The position numbers and the translations under genes were made by a program. Below, in pieces: positions 21,939 through 32,640 of a stretch of DNA of 64,000 nt. The notes below the pieces were generated by a model that was not told the DNA's origin, made no database searches, and saw only the letters and a list, made by a program, of their open reading frames with translations. The stretch comes from Datisca glomerata (taxonomy: Eukaryota; Streptophyta; Magnoliopsida; Cucurbitales; Datiscaceae), in the NCBI GenBank assembly GCA_003255025.1, contig QANY01003934.1:1488001-1552000 (forward strand), written 5' to 3'. Numbering within the stretch: the first letter of the stretch is position 1; every line of letters starts with the position of its first letter.

Positions 21939-22949
21939 TGGTTTAGGGTGATGTGTGTATGAGTGATCTAGTCTATCCCAAGTATGCTTGGTAACATGGG
22001 AGTTGGTGGTCAGAGGGTGAAGGACAAGCAACCTTAGGCAGCCACAAGGTAACAAATGCCTTTAAGACTCTCAAGGTTGGTGAGAAACTCGAGGAGGAAA
22101 TATTCTTGAGGTTCTTTATCTCGGGATCGGTGAGAATTATTTTCCCCCATAATGGTGTTATGGGCCCCTTTTTATAGTGGTCAAGTGGGGACCACATGCA
22201 TGTCCTTTACAACCGCATGCCAATCACGTGACCATGCCTAAAATGTGATCACATGCCACATCCTCAAAACGACTTAGGACTCGATTCATATGTTTACTTT
22301 TCATACTCGCAACTAGTCGTGTCTTTGTGACATCGAGTAGCTGAATGATGAACTCACAGACTCTAAACTCACATCACACAAAAGACCCTGAAGGAGACTT
22401 CCTGTCGCCAAGTTTCCCCGATGGCAGATTGAGACATATCAACATGTCGTGAGTTCCCCTCAACCCATCGTCGGGGTTCCTCCTTAACCTGTCGTGGGGG
22501 TAGGTTGGGGTCCCCACCAACCCGTCGTGGGGGCGGGTTGGGGTCCCCTTACAACCCACTGTGGGGGCAGGTTGGGTTCCCCTCAACCAGCTGTGAGGGC
22601 GCGTTGATTTACCTCAACCCGTTGTGGGACTAACCCGACTCTTAAGAGACAGTTTGCATCTTTTTACCCTTCTCCCTGAAATGGGGCACATCAAATGTGC
22701 CTAAGGCTGCCATACCCTACCAGACCACAGCCTCCAGATTTTTGCCAATAAGGAAGAGCTTTCGAGTCTTTGTCACTTAACTTGAAATGGGCTCGCCACG
22801 CTTATAGATCCAGGCGCGACCCCTACAAATGTATTCATTATTATCTTATTACAGCCTTATCGTGCCACGTAGGTGTCACGTGAGTGTATTTAAACACCAC
22901 AAGTTCAATCTTGACACATCACTCTCAATGAAGCGTATCAATATTTACA
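21939..22949 (-). repeat. 5' LTR of Gypsy-1 (right copy)
   Basis: The right copy has about five copies of the GC-rich subrepeat, each with GTGGGGG-GGGTTGGGG, at 22450-22640, so subrepeat number differs between the two LTRs. The segment near 22790-22830 (GCCACGCTTATAGATCCAGG) is absent from the left copy. Confidence 0.9.
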
Positions 22950-23150
22950 CTTTACTTACTTTCTTCAAGCTTCAGCTATCATAACATTAGAGCCTTAGAT
23001 CGTCAATAACGAAAGCCACATGCCATTTTTATGTGCATCCAACTTTATTGTTGGGTATGGCTTAATAGTTAACTTTGTTGGGTATGATGGATGTAAACTA
23101 ATGGCGAACTCATTGATGATGGATCACACCATATCTTCCTGGAGCATTTT

Positions 23151-23692
23151 CTATATATAATTAAACGTAGCACACCTTTCCTGACTAATGGTATCTAGTG
23201 CTAGTGGAGTACTATTCACAGTGGTCACAGGGGTGGGGTTTGAGGAACGATCGACATTGATTTCTTCAGAAGTCCCAGTAATGATAGGGAGTGTTTTAAC
23301 TGCAGTAGATATAAGGTTAATCTTAGTATTCACACCCAAATATTCATGGGTAGGGGTCGGAAGGTGAGTGGACGGGGATGCATTTTGGGCTACGTTCAAT
23401 ATATTGTATTGTGAGGTTATACACCTAGCTAGAGTACTCAATATCGTGTGGATCTCGGTGTTAAACGCTTGTAATTTGGCATTAGAAGCTTTTAACTTTC
23501 TGATGGTTACAACTTCGTCTTGGTCGAACGCATGTAGGAGTTGCCCTTGTGATGTGTCTTCTTCTTCTAGGTGAGAATGGGAACCATAAGCAACAATGGA
23601 TTTTCTCTTATATTATAAAAGTTCTCTATCGCGTCTTGTCTACGTCTGACCATGTTGTTGTTTGTTTGATAGACTAGTCAATGGAGTCACCA
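23151..23692 (-). mobile_element. Gypsy-2: 5' leader remnant of a related gypsy element
   Basis: The minus-strand frame at 23441-23151 begins LSTLARCITSQYNILNVAQ; the preceding frame reads DQDEVVTIRKLKASN. This matches the leader protein of Gypsy-1. At 23692 to 23679 the minus strand reads TGGTGACTCCATTG, the same primer site with one change. So this is the 5' end of a relative in the same orientation. Its 5' LTR should lie to the right, where a hAT-type MITE now sits at 23717. Gag proper and everything downstream are missing. Confidence 0.7.
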
Positions 23693-23716
23693 ATGTAAGT
23701 GAATGAGAACGATGAT

Positions 23717-24347
23717 TAGAGATGTCAAAATTACACGTGCATCCTCGAACTCATAGGGATCCGCCCCTAATAGATTGGGATTTTAATGGATAAATGAATG
23801 ACGTTACGGGTAATGAACGTTTGTATAGAAAGCCGCATGGGTATGAAGCGGGGATGGATATAATAGTCGCTGCCCTATTTAATTTTATTTATATTTTAAT
23901 ATATTCCAATTATAAGTGCCACTGTCCAAAAATTATAGAAAAATATATGGGTAAGACTAAGATTCAATTTAGTCTAAGTCCATTACCATTTACCCTAACT
24001 CTATTTTTTAATTACTTTCCTTTCTCTTGTAATATATTTGAAATTATATGTATATTATTTTATTTGAAATATTTTAATCTCTCTATACATTTTTTAATCA
24101 ATCTCTCTCTGTCTTCTTCTCTCTACATTGCTGATAAAATTATTAATTTTAATTATTTAACAAACTCTACACATAATTTAGTATAAAACAATCGATGGGG
24201 AACCCGTGGGTAACATCGCCCCTAATGCGGATTCTTCATCCTACTCTGTCTTCCCTTAAATGGGGAATGGGACGGGGATTTGGTGGACATATTAAGGTGG
24301 GATAGGAAAGATTGCCCCGCCCTTACCCTGCTTCATTGACATCCCTA
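23717..24347. mobile_element. hAT-type MITE
   Basis: Terminal inverted repeats TAGAGATGTCAA (23717) and TTGACATCCCTA (ending 24347) match the widespread plant hAT-Ac consensus TAGGGATGTCAA. They are flanked by 8-bp direct repeats ACGATGAT (23709-23716) and ACAATGAT (24348-24355), a hAT-type target duplication with one change. The 631-bp body has GGGGCGGATC/GGGGCGGGGC-like blocks near both ends and an AT-rich centre, and no transposase. Confidence 0.88.
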
Positions 24348-24998
24348 ACAATGATGGAGATTAGGGATAGCAATCTAGTCAAGAATGATGTGTCAAGATG
24401 TAGAGGGAACAATCAGATGTGAAATACGAGCACCACAGGTTGCCACTATAATTCTGAAGTCAATGGTACCTTTTCATGTATCCCAATAAGAAAATGATGG
24501 CTTATAATTAAAGGAGTCAGGGAGGAGACTTCTCAAATTAACGGGTTAATCTCCTATGTCGTCAGTTTTTAACGGCATGAATGTCGGGATTAATTTCTGG
24601 TCGATGGATCTGGCCAAGATATTCACAGCGACTGGTTTAAATCCCTCCCCCCTTTTCTTTACAACCAGTCACCATTTACTCACTCTTTTTCAAACAAAAC
24701 ACCTCATTCTCCTCTTCTTCAAAAGCTTCTCTCTCTTCTCTCTAAAAAACATGAGCTCCATCTTTATTCTCCATTCTTCCTCTTATCATGTCTTCAAGTG
24801 AGCTTTCTTTACACTTTGCAACCTTCTCCTTCGACTTCAAACCAAGACCCAGACGAACTCAGCTTCTCCTTTGGCGAATGACCAAAAAAACTAGGGCACG
24901 CGAGGATCAATTTCTCCGTCAACCAAAACCAAGGCACGCAAACTCAGAAATCTCATAAGCTTCCCCTTCTCCTTCGAATTCAACCTAAAAGCTAGGGG

Positions 24999-24999
<1 letters not shown>
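24348..24999. other. Unassigned sequence, pyrimidine-rich end
   Basis: 24348-24560 may be the continuing LTR of Gypsy-2 split by the MITE. 24680-24960 is rich in CTTCTCTCT and resembles a plant 5' untranslated region, but no recognisable coding exon follows directly. Confidence 0.35.
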
Positions 25000-25037
<38 letters not shown>

Positions 25038-25092
25038 CTCTCTCTCTATCTCTCTCTCTCTCTATCTCTCTCTCTCACACACACACACACAC
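25000..25092. repeat. Compound microsatellite (CA)n(CT)n(CA)n
   Basis: About 17 CA units are followed by CT runs interrupted twice by A, then about 9 CA units. Confidence 0.95.
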
Positions 25093-25228
25093 TCATTGTT
25101 GTGCACCATCATGTTCCACGCAAAGCTCCCATTGAAGGTGTCTGAAGCTCGTGCAACTCTCGGCAAAAACATGTGAGCTCGATCCTAATTTCTTTGAGCT
25201 CTCGAGATTTTACTTAAATATTTTTTGT

Positions 25229-25377
25229 GACTTTGGTCATAGATCTGAAATTTTCTATGATTTTGGTTGTAGATCTAGAATTTTCTTTGATTTTGGTTGT
25301 AGATCTGGCATTTTTTGTGATTTTGGTTGTAGACCTGGCATTTTTTGTGATTTTGGTTGTATATCTGAAATTTTTGT
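25229..25377. repeat. 30-bp tandem repeat, five copies
   Basis: Five units of the form GATTTTGGTTGTAGATCTGG plus CATTTTTTGT. In the plus frame they encode a ten-residue repeat built on CDFGCRSGIF, but I see no family for this and the frame closes at 25450, so coding is doubtful. Confidence 0.85.
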
Positions 25378-25822
25378 GATTTTCTATGAGGAGTTGGATT
25401 TTAAAAATGGATTACTTTATAGATCTGTCATTTTGGATTATGTTTCATAATCTTAGTCTTTAAAAACAGAGTTCTCGAGATTTTTCGGTGATTGGTTTGG
25501 ATGTTCTTTTGGATTCTATTTCAAATTGAAATTTTGATAACTTTAATAGAGGAAAAATGCTGAGATGTTCCATCTCCCTATCGGTGGTGACAGATTCCAG
25601 TAGGTGTTGTTTGGTCTCCCAAACTCCCATCCATTACCAGTATGATCATATGACAGTTTTCTACCTAGTGTTTTGAAGTTTTCTAGAGTAATTAACTGAA
25701 ATATTGAAGTTCATGTAGCGTTTATTTAAGCTAGTAGAAACATTCAAGTTTTAGATCCATAATTATCTAAATATTATTTTGTTCAAGATCCGATTATGTC
25801 TCTGTAATTGTCGTAAACACGT

Positions 25823-25924
25823 CTTCTGAGCAAATTCCTTGGAAAGGATGCAGTGACTATTGTTAGGTATCCCCTTGGAGGAGACACTATCTCAGTAACT
25901 AAAGGGGTTGTATCACCTATAGAG
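25823..25924 (+). pseudogene. DEG/HtrA-type serine protease exon fragment
   Basis: The frame reads [29 protein letters not shown], then a splice donor GTATGG. Plant DEG9-type proteases have [25 protein letters not shown] at the same place, just before the strand with the catalytic Ser. Here Gly of VGYP is Arg and SRIE is SPIE. No other exon of the protease, including the GNSGGP serine motif, is visible around it. It is followed 180 bases later by kinase exons from another gene. Confidence 0.75.
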
Positions 25925-26103
25925 GTATGGTTCCTAAGGTTACGTTTCTGATTTTTTGTCTGTGTCTTGTTTGCTTTGTTTTTGTATTCTTTTACACACT
26001 AGTCAGAGGGATTTCTATATTTTGGTAAGCTTCAATTTGGATTTTTCATGAGGATACCTTTAATATATATTTATTATTATCTTAGAATTTAATTGCAATC
26101 TAG

Positions 26104-26539
26104 GTCATGGACATGTTAGGACCCAGTCTTTGGGACATTTGGAATACACATGGCCAGTAGTAAGAAAAACAATGTTTTTCTGTTCATCTTCTAACCATAT
26201 TTGTCTATGCATTTAAACTTGATTTAATCCATTTTAGTTTGTTCATGTCTACTAACAGGATGCCACCAAGTATGGTAGCTTGCAATGCAGTGGAGGCAAT
26301 TTCAATCCTTGAGAAGGTTCACTTGAAAGGGTAAGTTTTTTGTTATCTTCTGGCCTTCTATATGTTCACTTTCTTGAAGTAATAGTTAGTTTCTACTACA
26401 AATGATATTATTCCTCCTTAAATAGGTTTTTGCATGGAGATGTGAAGCCAGAAAGCTTTTTACTTGGTCAAGCTAGGATAGCAGATGAAAAAAGGTTATA
26501 TCTTATCGATTTTAGATTAAGTGTGTTGTCTAATTAAGT
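26104..26539 (+). pseudogene. MUT9-like (casein-kinase-1-like) protein kinase fragment
   Basis: Three exon pieces survive with introns in place. Exon a (26104-26157) reads VMDMLGPSLWDIWNTHGQ after acceptor TCTAG. Exon b (26259-26330) reads MPPSMVACNAVEAISILEKV after ACTAACAG and ends at GTAAGT. Exon c (26426-26539) reads FLHGDVKPESFLLGQ and EKRLYLIDFRLS, then stops. Arabidopsis MLK1-4 kinases, which phosphorylate histone H3 and clock proteins, have HGDVKPENFLLGQ and a D-L-G metal motif. Here the catalytic-loop Asn is Ser and the DLG Gly is Arg. Both lobes' remaining parts are missing. The retained introns show it came from genomic DNA, not from a processed transcript. Confidence 0.85.
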
Positions 26540-28009
26540 CATCATTAAGGTTCTATGTATTTTTCATGCATCATTTATAACAACTTATTTTATGAATACA
26601 ATCTTTACTTTCTGTGAATTGCAAAAACTGTTATAAATGGCATGGAGCCATGATGTGCATCATGTATGCGTGGTTATTTACTATCTACAATTTATTTCTT
26701 CTTAAATGGTTACATGTTGCTTATTAAACAAAAACTAACACAAGGAATTTCTTTATGTCTATTTGCGAGTACTTGAACCCAGTTTAGCTTTGTTGCTTAA
26801 TTTTGTTTGTTGTATATTGACTTATTTCTAGTTCATAGTTTCTAGTTTTCAATTTTATTAGTTTTTAGTTTGTCACTCTCATGAGCAGTTATACCTGAGA
26901 ATTATTTCCCTTATGCATCTGTCTTTTCTTTGGTTATATTATATTTGAGCTTTAACCCAACAAGTTCACGAGTACCAATCGTAAGGCATATGCAACATAA
27001 TGAAAGGCCATTTTCCCTTGTGTATATGAGATTTTGATGTTGATCTCTTGTGGGTTTTCTCTATTCTGAACCATTTGTTCAGCAAGTTTTATATAATTTG
27101 TGCCTTTACTTTCAAATAGTATAACTTCTCTACTTGTCTTGCACCACATATTTATGTACATGTGATGTAGGTTTAGAACTATATAATCATTAGTATAATC
27201 AAAAGTACACATACAGCCTATGGGATTTATACAACCTGTGGGAATTATTCAACATCTGTGCACTTGCCATTAAAATCAATTATCCTTTTTTGTTATTCTG
27301 CTTGTCCATGTGGTTTGTTATTACCTCACTGATGGTAGCAATTTTTTTTCGAATATAGAATGAGGACGAGTTTTACAATTGGTGCTTGTTTGGATTATCA
27401 ATTACAACAAAAGAAGGCAAGAATGAAAGGAAAACCTGCTCTATCAAAAGTAGGCCTTTCTTTGCTTCTTTTTGCCCCTAGTCTTACATGCATTTAGTAT
27501 TTGGATACATATATAGTTACTTTGTTTAGTCTCCTAGATTTGTGTGTGTGTGTTATATATTGAAATATCTCTAGTTCTTTCAATATTTGAGGTTTGTATA
27601 TTGGTTTTGCATTATCCAATCCTTGCTTGATATGTCACTACCAGTATGCTTATTATCCATATGTTGTACACTTGATTTGTCACTGTCAGCATGCTTAAAT
27701 TTGCATTATTATTGTCTACTTGAATTTTGATTCGGGATATTATTTATCTTTAAGGAGATTACAGATCAGAGATGAAAAATGCATTACAACACGATCCTGA
27801 GAGCACAAATGATGTAGCTAAAGCAAACATTAAAAAGTACCAGGATTAATGATCAATGAAGAAGCATCTAGACAAATATAGTCCAGCAAAGGAAGCAATT
27901 CTCAATCCATTCACTAACGACTTAATAGTTAAAGAAGTCGATTGAGTTTAGAATAGAAGGGATTTGTAATGAAAAAAGATTTACAATGAGATTAATACGT
28001 GAAAATGAT
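26540..28009. other. Unassigned sequence downstream of the kinase fragment
   Basis: It is AT-rich. An acceptor-like ATATAG at 27353-27358 is followed by an open piece MRTSFTIGACLDYQLQQKKA with a possible donor near 27450; I do not recognise it. Another open piece lies near 27760-27840. These could be exons of a third captured gene. Confidence 0.3.
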
Positions 28010-28770
28010 CAAGTATATAAAAAATTACATAAAGATTTACAATAAAGATTTACAATGAGATTAAAGGTTAAAAAATGATCGTGTAAAACAAAGTGGCAAT
28101 TGGGAGGGAGAATGGTGAAAAAGGCTAGCTTGTGAAAATGATTAAGTACATGAAAATAGTTGAGTTCCATTAAAACACGTATATGAAAATGAAAAAATAG
28201 AGAAAATTTCAAAGTGCATGAAAATATGGCTAAGTGACAGAAAATGTGTGAGAATTACCAAGTGTGTGAATATATAATTTATCGACTATGATAAAGTATG
28301 CGAAAATATCTAAGTGTATGAAATGACAATTTGTAAAAATGATTAAGTGTGTCAAAATGACTAAGTGTGTGAAAATGTTTAAGTGTGTGAAATTGGCTAA
28401 GTTGCAAAAATTCCTAAGTGTGTGAAAATGACACTTAGCAATTGGAGCCATTAAACTAGCATTTGGCAATAAAGAAATGACCAAGTGTGTTAGATGATTA
28501 AGTTTCAAAAAGGGCTAAGTTGTGAAAATAATTAAGCACATAAAAATGACCAAGTATGTTAAAATGGTTAAGGATATGAAAATGGTTAAATGTGTAAAAA
28601 ATAACGAAGTGTGTGAAAATAGTTAAGAGTCAAAATAAGAAAGTTCGTCGAAATGGTTAAGTGTCTGAAAATGACTAAGTGTGTGAAAATGGTTAAGTGT
28701 GTGAAAATGACTAATTATGAATATAGCTAAATGTGTATGAAAATTGTTAAGAGTCAAAGTGTCACAATGG
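28010..28770. repeat. Degenerate minisatellite, unit about 18-20 bp
   Basis: More than 25 imperfect copies of TAAGTGTGTGAAAATGAC and variants (AAGTGTGTGAAAATGGTT) fill this stretch, with spacing drifting between 15 and 22 bases. No coding frame is consistent. Confidence 0.9.
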
Positions 28771-29045
28771 GAACCTAAACGCCATCAATACATGGTGATT
28801 TGCCTACCATGACTGGCATTTGGGGCCTACTAGACACGTTTGAGCCCCAAACGCCATGGTAACATGTGTTTAGCTCGTGTCCCAGTGACAGGGGTCAAAC
28901 GCCTGTGTGTCTGGCGTTTGGAGCCCAAACGCCACCAGCAGACCCCAAACGCCAGTCATGGTAGGCGAATCGGCAGCCATGACTGGCGTTTGGGGCCTGC
29001 TGGTGGTGTTTAGGCCCCAAACGTCATACACACAGGCGTTTGGTC
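28768..29045. repeat. Long inverted repeat built from GGCGTTTGG motifs
   Basis: Left arm 28896-28961 and right arm 28977-29042 are near-perfect reverse complements over 66 bases (about six mismatches) with a 15-base loop. The arms contain GTTTGGGGCCTGCTGG and CCATGACTGGCGTTTGGGG. A third, partial arm (CCATGACTGGCATTTGGGG) lies at about 28816-28834. The motif GGCGTTTGG or its complement occurs about ten times. The region is far richer in G+C than its neighbours. An RNA copy would fold into a stable hairpin. Confidence 0.9.
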
Positions 29046-29399
29046 AAATACTCCCTATTGGATCGTGACACACGCAGGTCAACTTTCAGAGGGCATAACT
29101 TTTGACTCGGGTAGAATCATGTGGTCCGTAAGATATCAAATCGAAACTTACTCAGAGACCTACATGCACAATTGGGTTTTCCCATCACAGCCCAGTTTTG
29201 GGTCCAAAAAATAATATTTTAAGTACTTTTGGATGCCCGAAAGTTATTTTGGTCTTAATTTTGGGCTTTCTCGTCATCATCTCTTTTAAATTAATCCAAT
29301 CTAATTTCACATAATATGCCGAAATTAATTTGAGAAACTGTTACAAAAAGTCCAACTACATGCAATCATCAGCTAATCAAGTTGACATGGCATGAAAAT
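29046..29399. other. Unassigned sequence after the hairpin
   Basis: It includes GGGCATAACTTTTGACTCGG near 29090, a motif type common in internal or LTR regions of large plant retrotransposons. No frame is recognisable. Confidence 0.35.
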
Positions 29400-29880
29400 G
29401 AGGAATCTCACTCGCATCTATTGATGTGAGTTATGCTTACTAGCCATAGTGCTAGGGTGGGTTGGAAGCATGCCACAGAGGCACCGTTTAGCCAACCCAC
29501 CCCAACGTGGGGCCATAGCATAAAACCACATAGTCAACCCCCTCTCAAAGTGAGGTCATGGCGTAGAACATGCCTTCCTAAGGCAGGAAGGGGAGAAACC
29601 TGTAACTCCCTCCGTGGCAATGGCGGCAGGTGAAATATCCTCACAATCATGACATAATATTGATGTACTCCCACCACACCACTACCTCCATGTTGTTCCC
29701 AAGTGTGTATGAGTGTAACTCTAAAGCCTTGTCACCTAGCTTGGTATGAGATAATGATCACGTAATAGGCATTAGGACAACACACACATACACATGATGT
29801 GTATAAATGTCCAAGATGTGGTTATTCAAGATGAAAATTTGATGAACGTAAAGGTAAGATAAAAAAGATGTACCTAGTAA
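29400..29880. repeat. Diverged gypsy-type solo LTR
   Basis: Blocks such as GTTGTTCCCAAGTG, GCCTTGTCACCTAGCT and ATAAATGTCCAAGATGTGG, together with the CCAACCCACCCC-type GC segment near 29490, recall the Gypsy-1 LTR (TTGTTCCCAGGCAAG, GCCTTTGTCACTTAGCTCG). The similarity is partial and was judged by eye. No partner LTR was found nearby. Confidence 0.45.
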
Positions 29881-29954
29881 AGATTTATGATACTTTCTTA
29901 TAATTCTGAGATTTAGGTTGATGTTTAAGTTTACACAAGTGGTTAAAGCTTTAA

Positions 29955-31560
29955 GGTGGCATCAAAACAATATTAGTAATGATGGGAAGATGTGTCACCC
30001 AGTACACTCTGCGGTGTAGGAGTTGGTGAATGAGAAATGTTCATCTTTTTCATATGATCCACGTAATCTTAGGGTAGAATTTATGCATGTAGATTTAATC
30101 TCTTCTGCAATTTGAGCAGTAAATATAGTTGTTGGCCCATCATGCTTTTGGCCTACTACTACTTACCACCATGGTTATGCATGAAAAGAGAATACATCTT
30201 CTTGAAAATATTAATATTTGGTCTGAAGGAATCATGGGATGATATCGATGTGTATTTACAACCATTAGTAGAATATATCGGATTTATGGAATAATGAGAT
30301 GCACACTTTTTAAGCTTTCAGTAAATCATTTTTTGATTTAAAAACTATTTTGATGTAGATCATTAATGATTTCCCAGCATACATAAGAGAAAAAAGGCAT
30401 GCACAATTTGTGGCAACAACACACATTCATGTGGGTTGAAATACTATAGTAAGTAGCCCACATGCACTTTCTACATCCATCTCGTTCATTTTGGATGAAA
30501 AAAAAATGTGGTTTGTTGGAAAACATAAGCATGGGAAAATTTCAAAAATCATGAACGGTCAAAATATTTCTCTCAAACTTAAAGACCGTGTTAATGAATT
30601 AAAAAAAACTGGTAAGAAAAAGAAGTACAAATCAATCTTCTTTGATCTATAGTATTTAGGGGGTTAGTGGTCTTTCAAATTTGCATTGTTAATTTCATTT
30701 TGAACAATTTTTAGATGTTAATATTATATTTTCAGGTACTAAAATATATCCAACTTTTCAAAGAACATTTTTTAGATGTTAATATTATAGATCAAACACA
30801 TTGATGGATCTAGAATTGTCCCCTCCTGCTCAACATTCATTAACCAAAAAGGAGAAAAAAATTAACCTTTTGTAGGTGGCTATTCGATCTGAAATTACTG
30901 GATGGATATAGTTCCAATATTAGAAATTACATATTAGTGGAAGACTGTAAATCCCTTATCAAATGATTGATATGTTCACATTCAACAATTATTACTTATA
31001 GCTTTAAATAGATTGCTTCCAAAAGGACTCAAATATGCAATATTTTGAATATGTGCTTTTTTCAATAGATTGTGTCAGCGTGTCATTGATAGAAAAATAT
31101 ACAAGCCATGGAGGAAGAAGTAGTTGAAACATTGTGCATCTTTGAAATATTCTTTCCCCTATCATTCTTTGACATTATAGTTCACTTTGTGATTCACTTT
31201 GGGCGAGAAGCATGTCGATGTGGTCCTGTCAGTTTATGTTGGATGTATCCCGTTAAAAGGTAATCGAAGTATGATGCTTCAGCATTCAAGACTATTTTAA
31301 AAGTATAAAAAATCTAGAAAAAAATTGACTTCAAATATATGAAAATACTAAAGGATATGTTTAGAATTACGTACGACCTGAAAGATTCATCATAGAATGT
31401 TATCCAGCAGATGAATGCATGGACTTTCATAGTGAGTTTATGGAAAACAAAATAGGAGTACGACGTGAAAAATTTTGCAACCAATACTTTGCTAATGACA
31501 TTATTGAAGGACGTCCAATTTCAGCAGGAACATCAATTATGCGAGTGATGAAATAATAGA
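29955..31560 (+). pseudogene. Tnp2 (CACTA / Transposase_21) transposase pseudogene
   Basis: Reading through many stops, the frames keep the order of the Tnp2 family: RWHQNN, NDGKMCHPVHS, YDPRNLRVEF, MSSKYSCWPIMLLAYYYLPP with WLCMKREYIF (family NLPPWLCMK-KY), SWDDIDVYLQPLVE, INDFPAY, then after a gap DGYSSNI, VVETLCIFEIFFP (family VVTLCLLEMYFPP), FFDIIVHF, CGPVSLCWMYP and HEINVITAL-poor tail regions. Tnp2 cuts at CACTA ends. At least fifteen stops or shifts make it dead. It ends about 700 bases left of CACTA-2 and outside that element's target duplication, so it belongs to a different CACTA copy. Confidence 0.8.
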
Positions 31561-32272
31561 AAGTTGGCATTGTTATGTGTTGTTTTCAATACAGCTATAG
31601 TGGAACCATTCTTTGACTAAGTAATTAAAAGGTTATTAAATATCCAACTATTCTATATTGACATCGCTAATGGTATGTCATCTATCAATATGTGTCCGTT
31701 TGATGTCATGATAAGTTTGGATGAGTTGAAATGATCAAATAAAAATCTGGAAAGAAATCAGACCTTATTGTGGAAAAGGCATATAAAAAAGCTTCCTCAT
31801 GGATTAACGAGAATGTTACATGCAACAAATATTTCATTTTATAACTATTTGGAGAAAGTTTTAAGGCATTGACGAATTGAATTTACTTCTCTCTTATAGG
31901 TTTAGATGAATTCTTTGACGAGTAATGGGACGCATTCTAAAATGGCTTTCATATGATCCTAGAAAACAAGCAATATCTTATGGTGGATATGTTATTTGTG
32001 GACAATGTTGTCACACCAAACAAGCATAAAAGTCAACTCAAAAGAGTGATTTCACGATTGAAGCAACAACTAAGTACAGGTCAAGTGCAGAGACATTACT
32101 GAACTTTATTGTGTAGCCTCTTATTATAGAGTGATCAATGATATAATCTTCTTAGATTATTATAATTTTGTTAGAGCTTTGAAGTGCTAACGTCAATTGT
32201 TTGACTGTGATTGCCATTATTACTTGTTCAACCTATTGAGTCACACTTTGTAAAATGTTGTGTGACTGAATT
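31561..32272. other. Unassigned sequence between Tnp2 remnant and CACTA-2
   Basis: It may contain the decayed tail of the same CACTA element, but I recognise no domain. Confidence 0.35.
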
Positions 32273-32640
32273 CACTAGAACAAAAAAAATGTTACGATAG
32301 AAACGGAAAAACGTTATCACAGGGTTTCGATAACGTTGCTGAAAATGCAATGTATACCAACTTATTAAAAGTCCACTACCTATAATATTATTTTTTAAAC
32401 GCTATCAAAAAGCTTACGATAGCGTTTAAAAATGCTATCAAATGCTTTTCATAGCGTTTAAAAAATGCTATAAAAGTCTTTCATAGTGTTTTATAAATGT
32501 TGTAGTAAGTCTTTCATGGCATTTTATAAATGTTATCGTAGGTCTTTCATTGGCTTTTATAAATATTATTGTAGGTCTTTCATAAATTTTTATAAATGTT
32601 ATCGTAGGTCTTTCATAGCATTTTTGATTACTTGATGTTT
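32273..32640. repeat. Left subterminal array of CACTA-2
   Basis: AACGTTATC, AACGCTATCAAA and CATAGCGTTTAAA motifs alternate in orientation near the end, then four to five copies of a 33-bp unit (AGGTCTTTCATAGC-TTTTATAAATGTTATCG-type) follow at 32468-32625. Confidence 0.8.

Larger units (their letters stand above)
18319..22949 (-). mobile_element. Gypsy-1: gag-only Ty3/gypsy element nested in Copia-C
   Basis: Two direct repeats of about 1.05 and 1.01 kb bound 2.6 kb of internal sequence. On the minus strand the LTRs begin TGTAAATAT and end near CCCTAAACCA. A primer-like site TGGTGACTCCACTGGGGA (21928 to 21911) lies next to the right LTR, and a small purine tract (CATGGGGCTAA) lies next to the left LTR. 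The interior holds a leader frame, a gag gene and a 37-bp tandem array; protease, RT, RNase H and integrase are all absent. This is the layout described as TR-GAG or non-autonomous Tat-lineage elements, which depend on a partner for replication. The host-site duplication is not clean (TTTCA versus CTTTA). Confidence 0.85.
13695..22977 (+). mobile_element. Copia-C: Ty1/Copia element split by a gypsy insertion in its 3' LTR
   Basis: A 5' LTR (13695-14129), initiator-Met primer site TGGTATCAGAGCC (14131-14143), gag from 14148, an integrase piece, an RNase H piece, polypurine tract GAGGGGAGA (17889-17897) and 3' LTR starting at 17898. The 3' LTR is interrupted at 18318 by the gypsy element and resumes at about 22950 with TTCTTCAAGCTTCAGCT. 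RT is deleted and gag is joined to integrase by 2.3 kb of unrelated DNA. After 22977 comes ATTAGAGCCTTAGATCGTCAA, which resembles a diverged primer-site region, so a tandem LTR-leader arrangement is possible. Confidence 0.85.

Noticed and set aside
25151..25450. 99-codon frame encoding a CDFGCRSGIF repeat
   Set aside because: It is produced by the 30-bp tandem repeat; there is no signal peptide, no family match and no splice partner.
28000..28770. CRISPR-like array
   Set aside because: The repeats are degenerate and contiguous with no unique spacers of constant length, and the setting is a plant nuclear genome.
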